Source of the DNA: Alloascoidea africana
Lineage: Eukaryota; Ascomycota; Alloascoideomycetes; Alloascoideales; Alloascoideaceae
Reading direction: 5' to 3'
Assembly: GCA_030581615.1 (NCBI GenBank)
Contig: JAKTTT010000043.1
Span: 62,001 to 126,000, forward strand
Length of the DNA stretch: 64,000 nucleotides
Under the pieces are notes generated by a model. That model had not been told where the DNA came from. It was given only the letters and a program-made list of their open reading frames with translations, and did not search any database. The translations under genes were made by a program, and so were the position numbers. Within the stretch, counting starts at the first letter, position 1; the number at the start of each line of letters is the position of its first letter. This document shows, piece by piece, positions 56,995 through 64,000 of the stretch.

Positions 56995-59900
56995 ATGTCT
57001 TTCCATCGGCGCACCAACTCTGCTGTAGCCAAGCCCCACCACCACCATAACCACACTCAGCAGGAGCGGCAACGGAGACCTGACTCTCGGGAACCGATCA
57101 GCTTAGTGGCTGCTTTCCCAGATATGAAACGGTCCCATCCGGATATGCTGCGGCACAGGTCTCTTACCAAGAAGAAGCCTTCCGCTGCTCCTGTTAGTCC
57201 TTCTGACCAAGAAATGAGGAGAAGTGGGCAAGGAACAAATGACAACAACAGCTCATATGCTCAATCCCATCGACATGAAGACACAAGGTACGGTGCTAAT
57301 ATGGAAGGCTACTCTGCTAGTCCCAGGTATAGGAATGAGAATGGCATCTCTGCTAATGGTGGCATTAGCACTAGCACAAACAATGTTAATGGTGGTATCA
57401 AAAGCCCTCATCAGATGCCACAGGCTGTGAATGGGAGGTATATTCCATCAAATGTGAATCCTCAGCATCTACCCCGGACTCCTCCTATATCCGCTGGATC
57501 AAGTGCAAGAAGCGAAAGCACAAACACGCCTTCGAAGCAGGATGATGGCGAAAAGCTCTCCCATTCCTCAACGCGTCAACAACCAACTCCAAATCACAAG
57601 CCTCCTGCTGCCCCTCTAGAGAAGAAACGACCAGTAAGTCCATTTCTCACCCCAAACCTCAGGTTTAAGTGTATAATCTAACATCTATGTGCATTTTTTT
57701 TTTTTTTTTTTAGCCAAACTATCGTGGAGGACAAGTTTTGGTTTATAATTTCTCACCTCTCGTCACTGAGGTCGACATTAGAAAATACTTTCAACACTTT
57801 GGTTTAATAAGCCTTATGGTCATGGGGAGTGATCCAAACACGGGCGAGTATCTCGGATTCTGTACCATTGTGTATGAGGAAACCAAATCAACAAAAAAGG
57901 GTCCCCTCATAGATTTACGAGGTAGGCCAACCACAACTGCAAAAATAGCTGCTGGCAAGGCAATCAAGGACGGCAGAAAGTTGCAGATCAAGGGCGACTC
58001 TATCAAGGTCAGATATGACCCGTATGGCGTAGAATTCAAAACCTTGCTGAACTACAAGCTGAGAAAGAAGAATGAGCAAACTGAGAAAGAGAAGCATCAT
58101 AGAGAGAAAGAGGAGGAAGAGGAAGAGGACACCACCGCCGTTGACAAAGATAGAGACTTTTCACATGTACCTAGGGGGCCTAGAGCGCTTGCAAATAAGC
58201 CAACGTCAGAACGGCCTGCTACTGAAAATTCTGCTCAGTCTCAAACTCAGCAATGGAGTTTTCGTGATGAGCCAAGCCAATGCTGTATTTTCATTAATAC
58301 CCACACGCCAGCAGCGTTACGACAACAGGCTCCAAAACTGACGGAGGAGCAGTTAAGAGAGATGCTTTACGGTTACACTTTTACAAAAGTCGAACACAAA
58401 CCAAGAAATGGCTATCTGATTCATTTCCCAAACAGCCAAGACGTTGACTTTTGTCTTTCGAAGCTAAAAGACTTTATGCGTGAAAAATATGGTTTGTCGA
58501 TGATTCCAAAGTACGAGTCCCAAAAAGCACCCTCTATCGCGGATACCATTTTATCCAAGAAGAACATGAAGACGACGCCAATGCACCAATACCCTAATCA
58601 TAATCATAATCATAATTACCGTAATACTAATGACCCCCGTTCCCACTCAGACTCAATGCCAAAATTTGATGATTATCCGTCCAACGTTGACCTGATGCGA
58701 CTAGAGGAATTAAACAAGCAAGTAAAGATCAATGGGTTTTCGGTATCGATGTACGAAGGGATGTTGATCCAAGAAGCAGCCACACAGATTCAGCAAGAGA
58801 TTGCAAGCTTTGTTCAAAAGGTAATGGGCGAGGACATTACAGCTGTGATCCGAAAAGCGTTAGATGAAGAAAAATCAAGGGCAAAGACATCTGGCCAATA
58901 CTCGGAGTTTATTAAACGAGAAGACCCAAAGGACGCCAAGTTTTATCCCTCTGCCCGATCTCTTTTCAACCCTACCTCTGCGACTGGCCCCGGAGGAGTG
59001 GTCAAATCAAGCAACCGGAATGGTAGAGGACCGTTATCTCTCGTGACATCAGAAGGGTTGAAACTTCCTGATTTACCAAGTGGTAGAAAGACTTCCGGCG
59101 AAAAGCAAAATGTTCGAAGGAGACTACACCGGCAATTATACCGGAGTTACGATTCGGATGATGATGATGAGAGTGGTAGCGATAAAGAGACAGCGGATCA
59201 GGATCACCTTCCCCTATCATCAACGATTAAGGACGCAAAGGCGGTAAAATTTAAGGAAGAATCCAAAAGAAAGGATAGGTTGGGACTGTTCAGCGATGAT
59301 GACGATACCGATAAAGAAGATAATGAAAAGGTTAAGGCAGTCCAGCAACAAGCGCATGCTGTTTCTCCAACATTGGAAGTCAAAGATAAAAGAAAGGGGA
59401 TCGAGTTGAGACGTGCAATGCTTGACGATTCTTCCGAGTCTGAAGAGGACTCGGATGCCACTATTGAAGCGAAACCAATTCTGAAAAAATCCAAACCCAC
59501 AAAAACGGGACATAGGACAACAGAAGAGATTAGAAAAGGTAAAAGCTATCGTGAAGCGTTACTCGATAGCAGTTCTGATTCAGAAACTGATGCGGAGCCC
59601 GTCAAAATCATCAATGAGAATGCTATACTAAAGGGCGAATTAGATCTGGAAATAGAACTGCCTGAAGATAAACCGCCGAAAACAACTAAAAAGAGAAAGA
59701 GCACCACGAAATCATCAAAACCCAAGCCTAAACGACAAAAGACTAAAAAGGCTAAAACCGAGAAAGTTGAGGAAGACCAAATCTCAGAAAAATCTACAAC
59801 CATCTCCGATGCAACAGAAGCCACGGTGGGTAGTACAGAACCTGACATTTTGGACGGCATTTTCGAGTCATATACTGTTCCTCCTAGTGTCCTTGATTGG

Positions 59901-60971
59901 TCAACGCATAACGACGATTATCCTCACGCGATTTGCGATGATGATCCTGATCTGTTGCTGAATTTGAATGGAGTGCAAGAACTTGTCAAAGACCCAGAAG
60001 ATTACGAATTGTTAAAGAGTGTTCTAAAAGAGGTCCCGGCAACGGACCAGAAGAGCATATGCAATATTCCTTTCTGGGCCTGGAGACAGAACGAGGCAGA
60101 GGCGATTGCGCTTGGTAAGGCCCATAGTGAAATTGCTTTTAGACGAATTAGCTCAAAGGACGACAGCGAAGATGAGTTGGATCCAAGTTTGGAAAACAGC
60201 ACTGGTGCCGGAAGAAGTGAAGGATTTAGAAAGATACCTGAAATTGATAAGGCCAGTTATCTGCCACACCGAAGGAAGATACACAAGCATACGCCTTTGG
60301 ATCAGGTTCAGACTCATGAAGCTGACCATGATCATAATAAGTTGGAAGATGATAACACCGGCAAAGATAAAAAGGAAGGGAATTCAAAGGTCGGTGCCAT
60401 TTCCAAAACCACAACGACAAAAAGCAGTACATCGCGGCACAACCGGGTTGCTAATAGGCGTTTTGTGGCCGACTTGAACACAAATGCGTTCCAGGGAGAA
60501 ACAGATCTGTTCAACTTTAACCAGCTCATGAAGAGAAAGAAGGCACTAAATTTTGCGCGGTCTGCAATTCATAATTGGGGTCTATACGCCCAGGAGCCGA
60601 TAGCTGCCAAAGAGATGATTATCGAGTATGTGGGCGAAACGATCCGGCAACAAGTGGCGGACCTGCGAGAAAAGAAGTATATCAAATCTGGACTTGGATC
60701 TAGTTATCTCTTTCGAATTGATGAAGACACTGTTGTCGATGCAACCAAGATGGGCAGTATAGCGAGGTTCATAAACCACTGCTGTACTCCCAGTTGTACT
60801 GCCAAAATCATCAAAGTGGAGGGCAAGAAACGGATTGTAATCTATGCGTTGAGGGATATCGCTGCGAATGAGGAGCTGACCTACGATTACAAGTTTGAGA
60901 GGGAGCAAAACAGCGAGGAGAGAATTCCCTGTCTGTGTGGTTCTGCACATTGTAAGGGATATTTGAACTAA
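56995..60971 (+). CDS. SET1: Histone H3K4 methyltransferase Set1 (COMPASS)
   Basis: Exons 56995-57633 and 57714-60971 give 1298 residues (yeast Set1 1080). The 80-nt intron has GTAAGT, TCTAAC and a long T-run before TAG; it splits [20 protein letters not shown] at the start of the RRM (about 218-325). Set1 is the catalytic subunit of COMPASS and methylates H3K4. A second RNA-binding-like segment ([34 protein letters not shown]) follows. The middle is charged and disordered. The N-SET region ([29 protein letters not shown]) precedes SET (about 1150-1280: [56 protein letters not shown]). Post-[16 protein letters not shown] closes the protein. NHCCTPSC has Cys where most family members have Ser. 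TATATATATA at about 61010 probably serves its 3' end formation. Confidence 0.95.
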
Positions 60972-61194
60972 TTATCAAATAATGTGTGGAAACACCTTTC
61001 TGTAACTATTATATATATATTCTTCATTAAACTGTGTACACTATTATTAAATTTGGACCTGGTGAAATCATTGCAATTAGATTAGCGGATGGCTTGAAAA
61101 GCCAAAAGCCGTCCAACCTTCTTCACCCAGCAGCATCATCATCTACTTAATAACTTTTATTGTCACACATTGCTGAGTTACACCCACCTCCAGA
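60972..61194. promoter_or_regulatory. SET1 3' region and INP51 promoter
   Basis: 223 bases with a TATATATATAT element (61009-61020) that resembles a yeast polyadenylation efficiency element. Nothing else seen. Confidence 0.4.
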
Positions 61195-64000
61195 ATGAGG
61201 CTCTACATCCGTGACAACCCTAGAATCATAGCAGCTGTCTCTAATGGCTACGTACTTCAACTTCGCCACTTTTCGTCGTCTCTATCAGGAGCAGGAGCAA
61301 AGTCCACACACCATCACCATCATCACCACCTCAGTTCACAACCTGGAGCCACTGCGACGGCTGCAGCACCATCTTCGTCTTCGTCTTCGGCCCAAGCGCC
61401 CCAGCCTTCGGTGAAATGCATGGTCGATTTTTGCCCTGTTGACGCGATTGACTTGACGAGTTTCCGAGAGCTCACTTATGCCGAGTGTCATGGAATTCTT
61501 GGCTTTCAGAACGTTGGGAGCGATGTCTTTATCTGTGTCATCACGAGTCTTCAAACAGCAGGCTCACCAAGGTTGAAGGAGACGATATCAAAGATCACAG
61601 GGGTTGAGTTTTTCTGTTTGACACGGCCCAACTGGGATTTGCCGACGTATAAAGTGAATCCCGCAGGTTTTGTCGAGTATCCAGGTTCAGTACTGGGTGA
61701 TAGAGATAAAGAATGGGAGAAAGAGAAGGAAAAAGACAAGTTTTTGGACCATCCCTGTGAGCGGATAAAACGATTTTTGGCAAACGGCGAGTTTTTCACT
61801 TCTCTGGATTTCGACATGACAAATTCGCTCCAAGACCGGGGTGTGGGGCCGGAGAGCAGGTTTATCAATATTGACGAATACAGCGAGATGTTTCTTTGGA
61901 ATACATTTATGATTTCAGAATTATTACAGTTTCGAAGCCAACTGGCCTCTACAGAACGGAAAAAGTTTGACGAAGCGCGTTTCATAACAACAATCATCCG
62001 GGGGTACGCCAATACGATAAATATGTATCCCAAGGCCAGTGGGAACGACATCAGAATGACAATAATTTCAAAGTACTCGAATAAGCGTATCAACATGAAC
62101 GGGGTTATAAGTATTGGTATAGACGATGACGGGTATGCTGCGAACTTTGTCGAAACAGAGATTATTTTGTCAAGCCCCAAACACATCTTTGCGTTTACTC
62201 AAATTCGCGGCTCGGTTCCTCTTTTTTGGGATTTAAAGGAGCAATTGTTGAATTCAAAAGTTGTGTTTACGAGGAGTGAAGAAGCCACACAGAGGTCTTT
62301 TGATCAACATTTTGAAACAATTGTAAGGAAATATGGTGCTGTTTACATTCTCAGTCTGTTGAGCAACAGGAAAGTGAGCTCGTCAGAAGGAAAGATATTG
62401 GCACGGTATAAGAACCACGTTGCCAAGTCACAAGTGTTTGATAACAGCGATATTCAGAACAAGATGGCCATGCTGGATACAAGCCTAGATCAACTGAAAA
62501 AATGGCGGTTGAACTACTCTTCAGCAATTGGCCTCAAAATTCTGGTTGAGGATATGCTAAGAGAGTTTGGCATTTTTTACTACGACATAGAAAACAAATG
62601 TTACCTACTCGAGCAGACGGGCGTATTTAGAGTAAATTGTTTGGAGAATCTGGAAAAAACACAGATTGCACAGGAACTAGTTTCTGCTTTTACACTTGAA
62701 GCATTTCTAAATGATATCGATGTACCTGCTTCCTCTGAGTTATGGGCAAAGCATGCCGTTTTATGGTCAGAGAATTATACAAAAATGCAAAAAATACTTC
62801 AGTATACCCATACAACAACTACAGAGTTGAAAACATCTTTGAAGCAGCAGGCAAAGGGGAAAAACATCTTCAGCCAATCCATTGCAGATGTCACCAAAAT
62901 TACACTCTCGGCTGGCATCAAGGACAAGAACAAGAAAACGTATGTAGTGGAGTACCTTTTTGGGAAAGCGCCAAACCAGCAACAGATTCAACTTCATGAC
63001 CCGATCAATGATTTCGTTAATAAGGAACTGAAAAAGTTGGCAGACCAATTTACATCTGTTACAAACGTGTCTATATTCACGGGCACTTTTAACGCTGGTG
63101 CCTCCACAGTGACAGACTCTAAAGCAGATATTTCAAGCTGGCTGTATCCGGCAGATTTAGACCAGACACAAGATTACGACATTGTGATGATTGGATTACA
63201 AGAGGTTGTGGAGCTAAGTGCTGGTCAAATGATGATTAAAACGGACACAAAAAAGAAACTGCGTTGGGAAACTGCAATTATAAACGAATTGAACAAGAAG
63301 GGAAAGTACTTTCTGGTTTGGTCAGGACATTTGGGCGGTATTGTTCTGCTTTTATATGTCAAGGACACAGAATCTACTCTGGTCCGGAATGTTGAAGGTG
63401 TGGTGAAGAAAACTGGGCTCGGTGGAATCGGTGCAAATAAAGGCGGCGTTGCTGTTAGATTTGATTACGGTGCCACTAGCTTCTGTTTTATTTCTTCCCA
63501 TTTGGCTGCTGGCTTGAACAACTCTGACGACCGTCATAACGATTACAAAACGATATCTCGAGGCATTAGGTTTTCAACTAATAGAACAATTAAAGAACAC
63601 GACGTGATTATATGGCTTGGAGATTTCAATTATAGACTCTCGAATCTAGACAACGACAGAGCAAGGGCAATGATTGAGATGGGAGAGTATGGGGCTCTTT
63701 TCGAGCAGGATCAGTTAAACAGACAAATGGTGAACGGTGAGTCGTTTCCGTATTTCAACGAGATGGAAATCAAATTCCCGCCAACATATAAATTTGATGT
63801 TGGAACAGATACCTACGATACCTCAGATAAAGCGCGAATTCCAGCATGGTGTGATCGAATCCTCAGTCGTGGTAAAAACCTGCGACAGCTGAGTTACAGC
63901 TATGTTCCCAGTATTAAGATATCTGATCATAGACCAGTTTATGCTACATTTATTGCGCAGCCTCGTCTGATTGATGAACTGATAAAAGCTAGGCTCACGT
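61195..64000 (+). CDS. INP51: Synaptojanin-type inositol polyphosphate 5-phosphatase, Inp51-like, cut by the window
   Basis: Open from the ATG at 61195 to the window end (935 residues, no stop yet); yeast Inp51 has 946, so most of the gene is here. The SAC-like domain (about 1-520) is followed by an inositol 5-phosphatase domain (about 615-930) with WLGDFNYRL (807-815) and PAWCDRIL (883-890), both intact. Enzymes of this class remove the 5-phosphate from PI(4,5)P2 at the plasma membrane and control endocytosis and actin. The SAC catalytic loop, normally C-x5-R-T (NCxDCLDRT), reads RVNCLENLEKTQ: C482 is kept but the Arg is Lys and the Asp residues are gone. Inp51 of Saccharomyces is also SAC-dead, which is why I prefer it over Inp52/53. 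A His-rich plus Ala/Ser insert (about 40-70) interrupts the N-terminus. Confidence 0.92.
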   Translation, partial: MRLYIRDNPRIIAAVSNGYVLQLRHFSSSLSGAGAKSTHHHHHHHLSSQPGATATAAAPSSSSSSAQAPQPSVKCMVDFCPVDAIDLTSFRELTYAECHGILGFQNVGSDVFICVITSLQTAGSPRLKETISKITGVEFFCLTRPNWDLPTYKVNPAGFVEYPGSVLGDRDKEWEKEKEKDKFLDHPCERIKRFLANGEFFTSLDFDMTNSLQDRGVGPESRFINIDEYSEMFLWNTFMISELLQFRSQLASTERKKFDEARFITTIIRGYANTINMYPKASGNDIRMTIISKYSNKRINMNGVISIGIDDDGYAANFVETEIILSSPKHIFAFTQIRGSVPLFWDLKEQLLNSKVVFTRSEEATQRSFDQHFETIVRKYGAVYILSLLSNRKVSSSEGKILARYKNHVAKSQVFDNSDIQNKMAMLDTSLDQLKKWRLNYSSAIGLKILVEDMLREFGIFYYDIENKCYLLEQTGVFRVNCLENLEKTQIAQELVSAFTLEAFLNDIDVPASSELWAKHAVLWSENYTKMQKILQYTHTTTTELKTSLKQQAKGKNIFSQSIADVTKITLSAGIKDKNKKTYVVEYLFGKAPNQQQIQLHDPINDFVNKELKKLADQFTSVTNVSIFTGTFNAGASTVTDSKADISSWLYPADLDQTQDYDIVMIGLQEVVELSAGQMMIKTDTKKKLRWETAIINELNKKGKYFLVWSGHLGGIVLLLYVKDTESTLVRNVEGVVKKTGLGGIGANKGGVAVRFDYGATSFCFISSHLAAGLNNSDDRHNDYKTISRGIRFSTNRTIKEHDVIIWLGDFNYRLSNLDNDRARAMIEMGEYGALFEQDQLNRQMVNGESFPYFNEMEIKFPPTYKFDVGTDTYDTSDKARIPAWCDRILSRGKNLRQLSYSYVPSIKISDHRPVYATFIAQPRLIDELIKARLT

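Overview
This is nuclear DNA of an ascomycete budding yeast (Saccharomycotina). The gene set is typical of the group: MIR1, YRA1, OCH1-type mannosyltransferase, FAA1, NET1, RAS, AFI1, RIX7, PAH1, BBC1, DNF flippase, SET1 and INP51. Intergenic spaces are short and AT-rich, and the introns are small (53-109 nt) with CTAAC-like branch sites. CTG falls on invariant leucines of Ras and lipin, so it is read as leucine here and the window is not from a CTG-Ser or CTG-Ala clade. Nineteen introns in thirteen of 23 genes is far above Saccharomyces density. A gephyrin-type molybdenum cofactor gene and a KDM4-like demethylase with PHD-type zinc modules are also unlike Saccharomyces. I infer a lineage outside the Saccharomycetaceae, but the species cannot be named from this window.

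Layout. 1-8 kb: the 3' part of a Dal5-family permease, the mitochondrial phosphate carrier MIR1, YRA1 (minus, four exons), a GT32 mannosyltransferase and a HOL1-type MFS transporter (minus). 8-12 kb: a GC-rich block with an unrecognised protein gene and the acyl-CoA synthetase FAA1. 12.2-14.1 kb: an AT-rich stretch without a convincing gene. 14-18 kb: three plus-strand genes, a G-patch protein (CMG1-like), an FAH-family enzyme (FMP41-like) and SHY1. 18-24 kb: NET1 and a DDT/WHIM chromatin protein (minus). 24-29 kb: RAS and, convergent to it, the two-domain molybdenum cofactor protein. 29-40 kb, all minus: KDM4-like demethylase, AFI1 and RIX7, with a 2 kb gap at 35.3-37.2 kb. 40-64 kb: PAH1, BBC1 (minus), a DNF-type flippase, a RAD28/CSA WD-repeat protein, SET1 and the start of INP51, which runs off the right edge.

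The genes are independent housekeeping units, not an operon or cluster. Several belong to shared processes: membrane lipid metabolism (FAA1, PAH1, DNF, INP51), chromatin and rDNA (NET1, DDT protein, KDM4, SET1), mitochondria (MIR1, SHY1, FMP41) and cell polarity or endocytosis (AFI1, BBC1, INP51). I see no tRNA, rRNA, CRISPR array, transposon or viral relic. The most interesting points are a DDT/WHIM protein with a canonical PCNA-binding box and a paired MCB promoter, a histidine-serine linker in the molybdenum cofactor protein, a steep 5'-to-3' fall of third-position GC on both sides of promoters, and the unidentified GC-rich gene at 8.6 kb.
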